Of a DNA stretch of 64,000 nucleotides, positions 21,748 through 32,529 are shown one piece after another (the stretch's first letter is position 1; each line of letters starts with the position of its first letter). This DNA is from Flaccisagitta enflata. Taxonomy: Eukaryota > Chaetognatha > Sagittoidea > Aphragmophora. A program made the position numbers and the translations under genes. The notes beneath the pieces are model-generated. The model worked only from the letters and a program-made list of their open reading frames with translations, ran no database searches and was not told the origin of the DNA. Location of the stretch: assembly GCA_965153355.1 (NCBI GenBank), contig OZ231126.1, positions 47,368,001-47,432,000 of the forward strand. The letters run 5' to 3'.

Positions 21748-21870
21748 TTAGTCGCGTGCACGAGACTCTACACCTTGGCGTGTCGGTCGGTAGGTCAGTC
21801 GATCGGTTGGTATGTCGGTTGGTATGTTGGTCGGTCCGTCACATTTTTGAAATTAAGAACTTTTTAAGGT
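21748..21870 (+). repeat. AGTCGCG-family element, head half
   Basis: TTTTTAGTCGCGTGCACGAG and ACACCTTGGCGTGTCGG, then a GGTTGGTATGTC core and CCGTCACATTTTTG. It then runs into a degenerate GGGTA array. Confidence 0.75.
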
Positions 21871-22130
21871 TATGAAAGGTAATTTAGGGTACCTCAGGGT
21901 ATTTCAGGGTACTTTAGGGTATATCAGGGTACTTTAGGGTACTAAAGTTACACTAGGTACTTACGGTACTTTTGGGTACTTTCAGGTATTTTCAGGTATT
22001 TTTAGGTATGGTAGGGTATTTTTAGGTATTTCTAGATGATTTTAGGTATATTTAGGTATTTTCGGGTATTTTTGGTATTTTTGCACATGTTTGGGTATTT
22101 TTGGGTATTTTGAGTATGATATTTTATCGT
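21870..22130. repeat. degenerate AGGGTAyTTt 11-12 bp array
   Basis: About 22 imperfect units of AGGGTACTTTAG, grading to GGGTATTTTT. An ATCGTATCGATATTGTATCA block follows to about 22185. Confidence 0.85.
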
Positions 22131-22194
22131 ATCGATATTGTATCAATATCGTATCGATATTGTATTAATATTGTATCAATAGATATCACACGGC

Positions 22195-22340
22195 CTTGGA
22201 GGGGAGGAAGGACAGAAAGAAGGGAGGGTATACAGGAAGGAAAGAAAAAATGGAAGGAAGGAAGGAAGAGAGGGAGGATGGGGAGAAGGAAGGAAGGCGG
22301 GGAAGAAGGAATAAAGAATAGAGGGAAGGAAAGAAGTGTG
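22195..22340. repeat. purine-rich GGAA/GAGGG tract
   Basis: Low-complexity GGAAGGAAGGAAGAGAGGG-type sequence on the plus strand. Confidence 0.85.
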
Positions 22341-22347
22341 TATGACG

Positions 22348-22945
22348 ACAAATTTTTGAAGGAAAATCAAGTGTTTCACCATACTTTTTGCAATATTATC
22401 AGGATGGTAATAAAGCTGAAATGTTTTTAGTGGACAAATTATCTCTAAAGACACTTGGTGTATACTTCTTTATCATATTCTGACTTAAAATGTAATTTCA
22501 ACTATGCGATTCACATGAAAACAAGCAGGAAAATGATGGTTTTTAGTGATTTTCTGCTTACACGTTTTTTCATTTTCTGTGGTCTAAATTCTAAAAAAAC
22601 TAAACACAGGGAAATTTCGCATTTTGAAAAACATAGTTTTTTTTGGAATCCATTTGGGAAGAACACTATGTTCTTTGTTTTTTCATTTTTTCATTTTCTC
22701 TGCAAATCTAGAATTTACACCAGGCTTTTGTCATTTACCAAAAATAAAATAAGTAGAAATTTTCAATAAATTTTCTTAAGTATCATTGGCTTAACTTTGA
22801 CCCTCTTGCAAGATAAATGCAGTTTTTTCTTTTAAATATCAATCACTTTTGTTCATTTTTTTTTCCATTTTCATTCATACATAAATTCTATTTTGACTAT
22901 CTTTGAAACACAAATGTGGCCTTCGGAGGGACACTGTCGTATGCG
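22348..22945 (+). repeat. I-family dispersed repeat, copy 1
   Basis: About 580 bp collinear with 52588-53155. Shared landmarks are CTTTTTGCAATATTATCAGG, CTAAAGACACTTGG, GCGATTCACATGAAAACAAG and GAAACACAAATG. It lies in an M13 intron. There is no coding potential. Confidence 0.8.
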
Positions 22946-23319
22946 TGCAGTTTTGTTAGTTACTGTAAAACCAAGCACGCGACAGTCGGCCCGTTGGGCT
23001 TGTTATGTTAGAATGAAGACAACCCAGGGAAATCATGTATTGAATTTCCAAATTCTTGACCACCTGTCTTCATCCTAATGCCAATTCCAAACGGATAGAG
23101 CTAGGATATCCAGCAAGGCCTCATTTGAAAGATCTTTTGCGGAGCTTCAAAATGATCATGGATTTTGCTATGTTTTTCTCATTGCTTGGATGGGAAACAC
23201 TGACAAACAAGTAGTTCGCTTTTTTTTTTTAGAAAAAGAAGATACCATGAAAAGAAATATCATGAATTATAATACAATGAAACCCATCTAACCCAACAAA
23301 CCTCTTTTGCAGCACTCAC

Positions 23320-23618
23320 CTCGGCCTTAAGTTGCCTGGCTCTTTTTGGTAAAAGACGACATTGTTGCAGCAGAGTTTTGAATTTTCTTTCATAACTTGA
23401 TTCCTCTTTTCGCTGAACGGGTTTCAGTAACATTGCTTCAACCTCCAAAAGATCAGCCGCGGCAGCATCCCTGAACAGCCCAGATGACCATCCATTCAGA
23501 ACTGAAGGAAGGACATGCTGCATAAGCTGCATTTCTTGCCGCGTGTGCATTGTGCAATCCCATGACTTGCGCTGCGTACGCCACTCAACTCGTTTCAATC
23601 CGTTGTTCCGTCTATAAT
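23320..23618 (-). CDS. neprilysin-type (M13) metallopeptidase, exon after the signature
   Basis: The exon opens with 2 nt that complete the codon begun at 23755, and ends at the phase-0 donor GCCGAG|GTGAGT. The frame has no stop. After the signature it reads DYRRNNGLKRVEW. The C-terminal part SSYERKFKTLLQQC matches the M13 pattern in which a lysine-rich helix (KAKxLYxSC) ends in a conserved cysteine. About 100 residues separate the signature and this cysteine, longer than in mammalian neprilysin. The acceptor AAATAAAG has a poor pyrimidine tract, so the exact 5' edge is uncertain. Confidence 0.65.
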
Positions 23619-23754
23619 CTTTATTTTACTACCGCCCCTACTTAACGACCAAACTGGCTACTGTACAATGAAGCCACTCGATGATGTCCGTGCTTCCGAT
23701 TAAAATCATATAAATAAGATGTTTAGATATGTTTCACAAAATTCATTTCATTAC

Positions 23755-23917
23755 CGTCAGTATGATTGATGTATCCTCCACACGCGAATTCATAAAAATC
23801 TTGACATGGATCCGCACTTTGATTCATATGGGCCGCCATAGCCTGACCAATCGCCCTCAGCGCCGAATCTTTTTCTTCTCCGGGAGTTGTAACATCGTCA
23901 GCAATGCCTGAAGGATC
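23755..23917 (-). CDS. neprilysin-type (M13) metallopeptidase, signature exon
   Basis: M13 enzymes are type II membrane zinc peptidases that cleave regulatory peptides outside the cell. This exon holds ADPCQDFYEFACGGYINHT, the family's N-terminal signature with two cysteines. EEKDSALRAIGQAMAAHMN comes before it. The usual earlier cysteine pair is not in this exon. The acceptor AAATAAG at 23917 is chosen because it is phase 0, as the transmembrane exon at 27324 requires. The donor is GACG|GTAATG. Confidence 0.85.
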
Positions 23918-23998
23918 CTTATTTGGGATGGAAATGCTCAGTTGGAAGACCCGACAGGAATGTGCACGTCGAGAATGTCTCAACATGATTAAGGGCAA

Positions 23999-24531
23999 AT
24001 ATCACCTTTCTTACAATGTTTGATATAATAAGGCCAGCTGTGCGCGAGACGTAAATTACGGAATTGATCTAAATCTTAATTCTATCTTTTTACAGGTGAC
24101 TCAACCAACATGACTGAATTATAAGACTTTATTGAATAATTTCACTTTATTGACCTAATTGATTGAATTGGCTAAATTGACTGAATTGACTAAATTGACT
24201 TAATTGACTGAACGACTCAATTCAATTTAAATGATTTTTCAATGACTTAAAATGACCTACAATGACCCAAAAATGATTCAAAATGATCATCATTAGGTGA
24301 AATGACCATATCTACCGGAAATTATAAACCGCCGCTATTCTTTTCTTTGGTTTTCTCACGAAAACAATTTTACATACTCAGTTGTAAAAAATGGGGCCGC
24401 TGCCCTGCTCTCACTTCACAACCTCAGCTGATCCCTCCAAGCATAATAACGGGTACTTTGGATGACTGATCACGGTTTTACTTAAATTGGTTTTCATCTT
24501 TAGCACAATTTGTGCCAAAACTCCCTGATTA
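23999..24531. other. M13 intron with a 10-bp GACTTAAAAT-type array
   Basis: At 24110-24300 there are degenerate units of TTGACTGAAT and ATGACTTAAA, a family also present at 47835-48060. At about 24390-24475 lies an E-element end (GGGGCCGCTGCCCTGC, GGGTACTTTGG). Confidence 0.65.
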
Positions 24532-25099
24532 TGAGAACATTTTTCAAATTTTGCACTTCCACGTTGTACCAATCTCAAGTACTGTTCCTAAGCTTCAATT
24601 CTATATGTTTGTTATAACAAAAAATATTCGGGAAGAGCAAGTTCCAGGGGGTCAAAGGTCAGGGGTCAAGTATTAGTGTAAACCGCCTAGAAACCCTATA
24701 GAAATAGTCTATCTTTCAATAAACATAACCGAACCTACCATGGATCAATCTCAGTCATTTTTTGATGTTTTAGACACAATTATGCTAATTGACCCATCTT
24801 AAAAAAGCGCAGTTTTCCCATACCCTAAATCTTTAAAAATCCCTAGTCTTTTTTGATAATTGTTCCTAATGATGATAGGAACCTCTCCTGAATTTTAGAA
24901 AAATATCCACGCAGTATCGAAAATGTCAAGTTAAATCGCATTGTAAATTGAATTTTTAACACAAAATGTGACGTAGGGTAACGGCGTCCCTTGAGGCCTT
25001 CCCAGGCTTTGTAAACAAATACCTTTTGTTTAAAATGATAGCAAATGTAGTGAGTGGGAATCCTGGTGGTTGTTTTTGACAATTTTGAATGCCCGTTTG

Positions 25100-25250
25100 A
25101 AAGCAGAGGGCTAACGGCCCCCGTATGTCTGCAAAAGCTAAAAATCGCCTCAAAGCTGGGGGGGACGCACAAACAAACAGATGGACAAACAAAAGTCCCC
25201 CTGTGTTCTACAGGACATCATCCCCTTTGGGGCCGCTGCCCAAAAAGCCA
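25100..25250 (+). repeat. E element, right part
   Basis: AAACAAACAGATGGAC, AAAGTCCCCCTGTGTTCTAC, AGGACATC and CCTTTGGGGCCGCTGCCC. The left tail is indistinct. Confidence 0.75.
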
Positions 25251-25264
25251 AATAAGTAAATAGT

Positions 25265-25797
25265 TGCAAAAGTGTACGATGGTCAGTGTACCCATTGCCC
25301 CTATGTAAGCATATTAGGAAGTGTGATGGTAAGAGGGGCAGCGGCCTCGAAGGGGTCGATGACCTATGCTTAGTGAGTTTTGAGGCTCTAGGCTTGAATT
25401 TAACCATCAATAATGGGATGTAGCCTTGAAGCTGTGGTATGAGCCCAGAGGCTGTAATTTGAGCTTTGAGGCTGTGATTTGAGCCCCAAGGCTGTGTTTT
25501 GAGCCTTGAGGCTGTGATTTGAGCATTGAGACTGTGATTTGAGCCATGATGCTTGGATTTGAGCTTTGAGGCTTGGATTTGAGGTTTGAAGCTGGGATGT
25601 AAGCCTTGAGGCTGGGATGTGAGCTTTGAGACTAGTATTTGGGCTTGGAGACTACGACTGGGGCCTCAAGGCTGTGATTTGAGCCTCAAGGCTAGGGTAT
25701 GAGCTTCAAAGGAGGTGGATGGAGGAGGAGGAGGAAATATTTTCCCTATGTGTAAAAGCAAAGCTCATTGGTCCCTTTGGGACCGCTGCCCCAAAAG
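25265..25797 (+). repeat. F element with 20-bp minisatellite
   Basis: Left tail TGCAAAAGTGTACGATGGTC, then GGGGCAGCGGCCTCGAAGGG and TCGATGACC. About 15 units of GAGCCTTGAGGCTGTGATTT follow, then the inverted end TTTTCCCTATGTGT and GGGACCGCTGCCCC. Confidence 0.85.
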
Positions 25798-25799
25798 GG

Positions 25800-25868
25800 A
25801 CAGACTGACCCACCAACTGACCAACCAACCAACAAAGTAGGGTGTAAAGGCGCATAGCACCCAACTAA
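25800..25868 (-). repeat. AGTCGCG-family fragment
   Basis: CCAACCAACCAACAAAG followed by GGTGTAAAGGCGCATAGCAC, i.e. head plus core only. Confidence 0.6.
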
Positions 25869-25960
25869 CAAGTCAGTTAGGGTTCACAAGGCCCTCTTCC
25901 ATTTTATTCAGTTTGGGTATAGTGAGGGATATTTTTCCACTTGTCATACCATGGCACATC
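25869..25960 (+). repeat. H-family repeat fragment
   Basis: GTTCACAAGGCCCTCTTCCA, TTTGGGTATAGTGAGGGAT and CTTGTCATAC match the H repeat at 42598-42834. Confidence 0.7.
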
Positions 25961-26424
25961 TTAAGAGTTAAAACAAATTTCTGGCCAAGGATATACCATT
26001 TCTCCCTAGTAGTAAGAAAGGATGTTGAATATTGAATGACTAACTTCAGGATGTGGAGATTGAAATGCAAAGATTGAGTACTGATGAAACTACTTATTTA
26101 AGGATTGTAACTTCAAATATGTAGAGATGAACTATGTACCCCCATGAGATACCTCATGCAATCTGAGTGTTTATGTAAAGCTTCAGGGAGTAAGTTTGAC
26201 GGGATTTTTGTGCCTGAGAGAGCTGTCATGAGATCTGAGAAGGCTGATTTAAAGTCTAAGAGAGCACCAAAGGAAACTGTGTTTTGGAGATTATGGAGGT
26301 AGGCCTACATATAGTTGCACTTGTGATGAAGACTCAGGATTCTAAGACTGTAAGTCATCTGTAGAGAGTTGCAATCAATATTTAAAAAAATTTCACCAAA
26401 ATATGATAAAGAGAAGTGAACATA

Positions 26425-26601
26425 CAGTTAGACCCCACTCTAACAGATTTCAAAGAACCAACAAAAATTATCTGTTAAAAATGGGATTCTGGTAGAGCAC
26501 TTATAGGAAATATGAAGAAATAGATTAAACAAACTATCAATTTGCATCAGTTCTAAATGGAATTCCGCTTGTGGTGGGTCCGTTAGAGCGGAGTTCAACT
26601 G
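26425..26601. mobile_element. 177-bp Tc1/mariner-like MITE
   Basis: Ends CAGTTAGACCCCACTCTAAC and CGTTAGAGCGGAGTTCAACTG (20 nt of the latter are palindromic to the former), flanked by TA at both ends. Its ends resemble those of the 3937-5414 element. Confidence 0.85.
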
Positions 26602-27323
26602 TATATGAATTACTTTTAGTTGTTTTTCCTTTTTTTATGAAATCATATTTTGGTAATCTATCATTTGTTAATATTATTTTTCACAGACATTTTCTGGGAA
26701 AGTCAAAAATTGACAGTAATAGCTATCAACTCATTTTTCATGAGGATTCCAAAAATGGTCCCAGAATTTTTATTATCTGCGTGTATATTTTTGACCTCTC
26801 GTGAGGTTAGATTGGGGTCACTTGTGACCTTTGACCCCAGTTTTGACCCACTTAAAATGAGAAATGAAAAAAAAAGAACAGTACTTTCTCATGCTACTTT
26901 TTTGAGAGGAATCCAAATCTGTAATCAGATTTTGATTTTGACAACTTTGAAATTTTAACCCCCTTGGGGGATCATACTTTGACCCCCTGACCTTTGACCC
27001 CCTGGAACTTGCACTTCCCGAACATTTTTTGATAAAACAAACATGTAGCTTTGAAGCTCATGGACAGTTCTTGAGAATGATACAACGTGGAAATGACATT
27101 TATCTCATAGTCAGTCGCCTAGTCGCAAAAGTGAAACGTAGGTGTTATTAATCAATACGGATTTAATTAAAGCTAAAATCAAGGCAGTTATTGGTCGCTA
27201 TGTCTGTCTGTTGGTTCCTCCGTTTGTCTGATGATTCGTCCACAAAGTCCACATTTCTGCTTTCTTCTCAATTGCGCGATCTTTTGACCGTGTAATCAGT
27301 GCGGATTAAGTAAGTTTACTTAC

Positions 27324-27436
27324 CAAACATGGTTGACTTTTGAGAACCAACCAGATTATGATACCAATTGCGAGTAGCAGCAAAAACAGCAGCACCACAA
27401 GGATGACAGTGATAAGGCCATTTTTTCTTGGTTGTT
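27324..27436 (-). CDS. M13 metallopeptidase, transmembrane exon
   Basis: The acceptor ATTCCTTTAG and donor TGTTTG|GTAAGT give 37 codons. QPRKNG is followed by a hydrophobic stretch (TVILVVLLFLLLLAIGIIIW) and LVLKSQPC. Basic residues before and a cysteine after the helix suit the type II signal anchor of M13 peptidases. It lies upstream of the signature exon on the same strand, and the phase-0 end fits its start. An alternative acceptor 9 nt downstream (CCAAG) would join in phase to the exon at 28567. Confidence 0.6.
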
Positions 27437-27444
27437 CTAAAGGA

Positions 27445-27682
27445 ATCAAGGCCGACAAGTAGTCGTTTGAGGGTGGACAGGAGCAATAATGCGGTAGGGC
27501 AGGAGCAGTAATGCGGGTGGGCAGGAGCAGTAATGCGGGTGGGCAGGGGCAGTATTGTGAGTGAGCAGGGGCTGAATTGATCAGAATTCACTCTTCTGCC
27601 CGATTTCACGTCATCCAAAATTTTGGATCCTCCTTCCTTCCTACACAAGCTCATATAGAGTCGCTTAGAATGCGACTAAAAA
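27445..27682 (-). repeat. AGTCGCG-family element with amplified GGGCAGGAGCAG units
   Basis: The tail starts CAAGGCCGACAAGTAGTCG. Four copies of a GTGGGCAGGAGCAGTAATGC unit of about 20 bp follow, and the head at the far end is GAGTCGCTTAGAATGCGACT. It is only about 10 bp upstream of the M13 transmembrane exon, so it forms part of that intron's acceptor region. Confidence 0.75.
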
Positions 27683-27814
27683 GGTGCATCTGACACCAAA
27701 CTGGTTTTTTTTTCCTATTATTCTCCAATTAGATTTCAATCAGTTAGTTGATCGTACTGTTGGTCGGTTGGTAGCATTTCCTTTTCTAGGATTGTTGGGG
27801 ATTGTTCGCGAGCA

Positions 27815-27960
27815 TTTTTATTTGTGGACACGCAACTTTACACCTTGCTATGTCGGTCCGTGTTTTTGTCTCTTTTATACTTATCATTGTAGGGTATGTT
27901 TAGTAGTACTGTAGTACTGCCCCTGCCCAACCGTCCGCGGCTTTTGTCTTGGGCTTGTTT
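27815..27960 (+). repeat. AGTCGCG-family element, subfamily A, diverged
   Basis: TTTGTGGACACGCAACTTTA, CACCTTGCTATGTCGGTCC, CTGCCCCTGCCCAACCGTCC and GGGCTTGTTT. Confidence 0.7.
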
Positions 27961-28313
27961 TGCATTACTGACCCTACCCAATTACCAAAATGGAAAAATC
28001 GTTCATTTACCAGCGGTTGTCATTTTGCATGGAGAGAGGTGATCTTGGAAAGGATCTTTATTCCGATTTGAAAAAAAAAGATTTTATCTTAAAAGTTTTA
28101 TAGAGAAAAAAAATTTCTAATCTTTTATTGTCTGCTTATTACATTTGTACATTTGTTTCGTTCGAAACTTTTTCTTTTGTTTTCTTTTTTGTCATGAATC
28201 AAACATCACTACAAGAACAGGAACTATAACATCATTATGAGCTTCCTTGCCCGCTAAAAAAAGGACTTGGAAGGGAGCGAAAAACTTGGAAAGATCCGAT
28301 CCTTCAAACTAAT

Positions 28314-28519
28314 TCTTTTTGGTTGCGCGCAATCGACTCCACAACCCACTTTGTCCGTCTGTCTATCCATCCGTTGGTCAAACTTTACTTTTTCATTTTT
28401 TTGGCGTAAACGGGCGGTTTTTGCATTTCTGCTCCTACCCAAATATATGGTTAGCCTTTTTATAACTGCCCCTTCCCACCAGCACGCGACTTGGGGTAGC
28501 CATGTATCCGGCCTTGTTG
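28314..28519 (+). repeat. AGTCGCG-family element, subfamily B
   Basis: Head TTTTTGGTTGCGCGCAATCG, then CACAACCCACTTTGTCCG, B body, arm GCACGCGACT and tail GTATCCGGCCTTGTT. Confidence 0.85.
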
Positions 28520-28566
28520 AAAACCACCGTTTTTTGAATTTTTACTTTTTATCTTTTGCGTCTTAC

Positions 28567-28727
28567 AGTGCTTTTTTCTCAATCCACATGATTTCATCCT
28601 CGCCAATTGCATCCTCGCGACGTTGTAGACTAGCGGCACAGTCGGTAAATACTTGGATATATAGCGCATCTGTAGATAGTTCATCGTTGTCAACAAACTG
28701 TATTCGAGGATACTTGGCGAAAGTCAT
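28567..28727 (-). CDS. candidate first coding exon of the M13 gene
   Basis: The frame begins MTFAKYPRIQFVDNDELSTD and continues ALYIQV to EDEIMWIEKKA, ending at the donor GCACT|GTAAGA with 2 nt over. An acidic tail with a tyrosine motif suits the cytoplasmic segment of a type II protein. It is next upstream of the transmembrane exon, to which it can join in phase through the alternative acceptor CCAAG. The ATG is a choice. The open frame extends a few codons further (DSKECQL), so this may instead be an internal exon. Confidence 0.4.
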
Positions 28728-28759
28728 TAACTGGCATTCTTTACTGTCATCTTATTAGA

Positions 28760-29140
28760 TACTAACCATTTGGAACGACAGCCAATTCTTCTGCTCATCA
28801 TCAACTTACTTTACAAACATTGATCAAAATGATATTTTTTTGCTCTGATCAAAGAAAGCTCTCTAATTTCTATTATCTCATCTACTGATGCCACAGCACT
28901 CTCAACATGTTTCAAACTATTTTACAAAACAATTTTCTTACTTTGCCTCGTAAAGATACTCAATGAATAGTAACCAGCCAAGGAATTGGGGTGTTAAATC
29001 CTAATGTTTGCCACAGCGTGGAGGCAAACAACAATGTCCTGGAATACCTGGTGATCGTTCAAAACTGTTCAAATAGATTTGGTATTATGCATCTTAGACA
29101 GAAACGGAAAGACTAAAATTGCTCATTGGAAAAAAATCAA
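28760..29140. other. no recognised feature
   Basis: Upstream of the candidate M13 first exon. AT-rich, with no clear promoter motif. Confidence 0.45.
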
Positions 29141-29144
29141 AATG

Positions 29145-29283
29145 AGCCACTTTTTGGTCCATCAGTCCTTTGGTTGGTTGGTCCATACATCCGTCCATCT
29201 GTCTTTCTGTCACAAAGTTGTTCGATGTTGTCCGCTCCTGCCCACCTGTCCGCTACTAATGCTGCCATGTATACGGCCTTGAT
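29145..29283 (+). repeat. AGTCGCG-family element, subfamily D, head lost
   Basis: GCCACTTTTTGGTCC, GTCACAAAGTTGTTCGATG, TCCGCTCCTGCCCACC and GTATACGGCCTTG. Confidence 0.7.
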
Positions 29284-29289
29284 ACACAA

Positions 29290-29876
29290 AAAACCGGAGC
29301 TCATGTGGTATTTGAATCTGTCTTCAAAACTATTAGAAGCAGAATGCCATCGTTTTCTTTTGTCTAATTCGGCATGATACGCCCTGTACATGGAGCATTT
29401 CATATTGCTTAAAAGCAGTAAATCGTGTCTGATAAGGATAACTTTCCCTTTCTCATGCTCTGAGACCGATGAATTTGTTTGTTAGGAGAGGAAACTCCAC
29501 TTGGGCCGGTGCTGTAACAGAAGAAAAACTCTTCAGCCAACTATGTTATTAACCGATCGACATACTAGCTGACAAAGCAGAGTTTAGCGATATTTTTTTG
29601 AATTTGACAATGTTTGAAGTTTTAATTAGTGATGGCTAGCCATCCCGCGCAGTTGTTTGCCTACTTGGCTTTGCTTCATTTCTGCTGCCCAACCGAGCCT
29701 TGTTGACTTGGATATCACTCTTCTTTTCAACCTATTTTTTTGCTCTGGTTAAATCCATTACTGGCATTCTGAAAAAAGGGCTGGTCCAGCGGGCAAAAAG
29801 TTGTGTTTGTTTCTCTCTCGGTCTTGCCTCATTTCTTCGTGTGTCCTTCTATCTTTCTGTCTGCCTCCCTCTCTCC
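29290..29876. other. no recognised feature
   Basis: A minus open frame at 29282-29403 is hydrophilic but has no convincing splice sites. Nothing else was seen. Confidence 0.4.

Positions 29877-29970
<94 letters not shown>
29877..29970. repeat. (CT)n microsatellite
   Basis: About 45 CT units on the plus strand. Confidence 0.97.
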
Positions 29971-30039
29971 CGAGGAAGTGACGTTGACGCCATGTTAATG
30001 AAAAAATATGTGTGACAGTGCAGATTGGCTCTAACGGAA

Positions 30040-30101
30040 GTCCGATTCTAACGCACAAAGGGGCCCAGTCCTTTGAAATCCGTTCGAGCGGGGTTCGACT
30101 G
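30040..30101. mobile_element. mariner-like terminal fragment
   Basis: GAAATCCGTTCGAGCGGGGT followed by TCGACTG and TA, matching the right ends at 5414 and 26601. The left end is degenerate. Confidence 0.5.
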
Positions 30102-30454
30102 TACTTGATGAAGATAAAGCAAACACACTCACATATCAGATCTATTTTCAAATTCTGTAAAAATAAATCCTCAACACTTTTGAAATATCAGCATGATCGA
30201 GGTCATCCTCCCCGGAAGAAAAACACTGTAAATTTTAGATTTGAAGGGATTTCCAGTGAACAAAAGCACCTCCCCACGTTAATGTAAGTGTTTCACTGGA
30301 CTGTTCCTACTTTTCTTCGTCACAACAGGTTGAGACTTGTTTCATACCGATCTCTGCTTGTGAATAGCTATTGTGATCTTCATTTCTTCATACTCATATC
30401 TATTCTAAATTTTTGCAAGCTTAAGAAAATGACGCCACTAGTAAGTTACCACCC

Positions 30455-30565
<111 letters not shown>

Positions 30566-30569
30566 CGAA

Positions 30570-31084
30570 ACAGATGGACACAGAATGTGGACGGACGGAC
30601 AAGTCAAGCAAAGATATACAGACAATAAAAAAGAAACAAATGCAGCTGTATGCCCTCTAAAAGTCTGTAATATAATAGGTACGTTTCACGGTCTCGCAGG
30701 CGGAGTACGAGTAAAATTGGTCATTTTTAGAACTACATAAATTCAACAAAACTATAGATAATTATCAAGCATATGTATTATTGTACATGAATTCACTTTT
30801 GGATTTTGTTAGCGGTTTCTGATTTTTATGTAAATCAGGTTATTTTGACAAGATGTCAAAATTTACCTTTATTTCAAAATTTAACCATTTAGAGAAGAAA
30901 GATCATCCAATGAAGGCGTATAATAGTGCAAAAAGGCAGGGCAAATGTTTTTACACTATATTGACCATTGGGTAGGAGAAGTAATAAAAAAAATTGAATG
31001 CAAACTCTCAGATAGTCCAAAATATCTATGTTTTTTGGACAGACTAAGCATCCGTCTGCGACAATATTGTAACCCTGCGTTTTT
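30570..31084. other. no recognised feature
   Basis: AT-rich spacer without visible exons or repeats. Confidence 0.45.
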
Positions 31085-31090
31085 CTTTTT

Positions 31091-31182
<92 letters not shown>

Positions 31183-31186
31183 TCGT

Positions 31187-31217
<31 letters not shown>

Positions 31218-31265
31218 GTCTTTCTTTCTTTTTTTCATTCTTTTTTTCTTTCTTTCTTTCTTTTT
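31085..31265. repeat. (TTTC)n microsatellite
   Basis: About 44 units with a few G or T interruptions. Confidence 0.97.
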
Positions 31266-31307
31266 AGTTGCGGACACCCAACTTAATTCAAATTGAATTT
31301 TTTTTTA

Positions 31308-31515
31308 TTTTTAGTTGCGTGCACGCGACTCTACAACCCGCTCTGACCATCCGTCTGTTGGTCGGTCCATCGGTCGGTCGGTCACGCTTAGCTTTTTTGG
31401 CATTTATGGGCGGTTTTGGGGTTACTGCTCCTGCCCAACTGCTTGGTTGGTCAAATTCATCATTGCCCCTGTCCACCCGCACGCGACTAGGGTAGCCGTG
31501 TATATAGCCTTGTTT
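31308..31515 (+). repeat. AGTCGCG-family element, subfamily B, complete
   Basis: Head TTTTTAGTTGCGTGCACGCG, B body with GTTACTGCTCCTGCCCAAC, arm CCCGCACGCGACT and tail ATATAGCCTTGTTT. Confidence 0.9.
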
Positions 31516-31516
31516 A

Positions 31517-32029
31517 TGATTTTGTGTAGGATCAATAAAGAAATGTATATGGGTTTGTTTGAGCATGCAAATACAAGAAAACATGTTTCTGAGCACAGCT
31601 GCTCATCTGTGAGGGCGTTTTTTTGTGCGTTTTAGCTCATTTAGCTCACCTAGCTCAGTCTTTTCTTTCTAATTTCAAATGCGATAAATGAATAAAAATT
31701 TTCATACATTTTTAAGTAGGCAAGTACAAGAAAGCATAACATTGAGCAGAGCTGCTCATCTGTGAGGGTGTTTTTAAGTATTCTAGCTCATTTAGCTCAT
31801 TTAGCCTGCTCTCTTTCTCTGAACTTTAATAGGATGAATAGATTAATGTTTTGATTTGAGCATGCAAGAAAGCATGGTAGTGAGTAGAGCTGGTTGTCTG
31901 GTTGAATTATAGTATTTCATCTAGCTCATTTGGCTTAGTCCTTTTTTTCTCTGATTTTCAGTGCAATCAATACATACAATTGCTCTTGATTTGATCTAAC
32001 AATAAAAAAGATTGCAGTGACTAAAGACA
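31517..32029 (+). repeat. J-family repeat, copy 1, with roughly 120-bp internal units
   Basis: Three to four degenerate units, each with GAGCATGCAAATACAAGAAA, CTGCTCATCTGTGAGGG and TTTAGCTCATTTAGCTCA. It is bounded by GATTTTGTGTAGGATCAATA and GCAGTGACTAAAGACA. Collinear with 49769-50289. Confidence 0.85.
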
Positions 32030-32119
32030 TTCATAATGCAATATGCATGCCTTACGGGGTGTGAACACAATTTGTATCACATCTTTAAAATTGCGTTCCT
32101 CAGCACTGAGTCATGGAGA

Positions 32120-32300
32120 TTATCTGAAATTTGTCCTTTACAATCCCATAGCTCTTCTTCAAACGGGGGAATTTCCAAAAGACGTCAAAAATGCTATACT
32201 GAAAAAAATCCCCCGTTAAGTTTTGACCATACTGAAAGGTCCCAAATCAACATACATTTTGTATTTCTAATTCTCGTTTCACCCACAATCTGGACAAATG
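32120..32300 (+). pseudogene. LINE reverse transcriptase fragment
   Basis: The frame at 32154 reads LLQTGEFPKDVKNAILKKI, which matches the non-LTR reverse transcriptase block (S/L..G.FP...K.A...P). After a frameshift, PNQHTFCISNSRFTHNLDK resembles the next block (NYRPISNL..L.K). Only this short, broken piece is visible. It names a LINE but not the clade. Confidence 0.5.
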
Positions 32301-32505
32301 AAATTATCCTATTTTTCTGAAATATTCCTTCGTTCTTTACCTCATTTTCCACCTCATTCTTTGCCTTCATCATAAGAGCAACAATTGAGCAACAGACCAA
32401 AATGAGCCAAATTACACCTATTTTGGGTCACATCAACCTAGGATATGTTGCCCCAGGCATTGAAAAGTCTGCCCAGGGTCGTATGTGATGAAGACTGATG
32501 AAGAC

Positions 32506-32529
32506 ATGCCTGATGAATTCATCAGGCAT
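32506..32529. repeat. perfect 24-bp palindrome
   Basis: The centre is ATGAATTCAT and the arms read CTGATGAATTCATCAG outward to ATGC/GCAT. It is followed by GATCAGTGATGAGT tandem units. Confidence 0.85.

Larger units (their letters stand above)
24532..27107. mobile_element. 2.6 kb fold-back element (M13 intron), heavily invaded
   Basis: Roughly 150-bp arms at 24532-24680 and inverted at 26955-27107 share CTTCCACGTTGTA, CGGGAAG and CCAGGGGGTCAAAGGTCAGG. Inside lie E and F elements, an H fragment and a mariner-like MITE. Confidence 0.7.

Noticed and set aside
31085-31265. Lysine/arginine-rich minus frame
   Set aside because: Complement of (TTTC)n.
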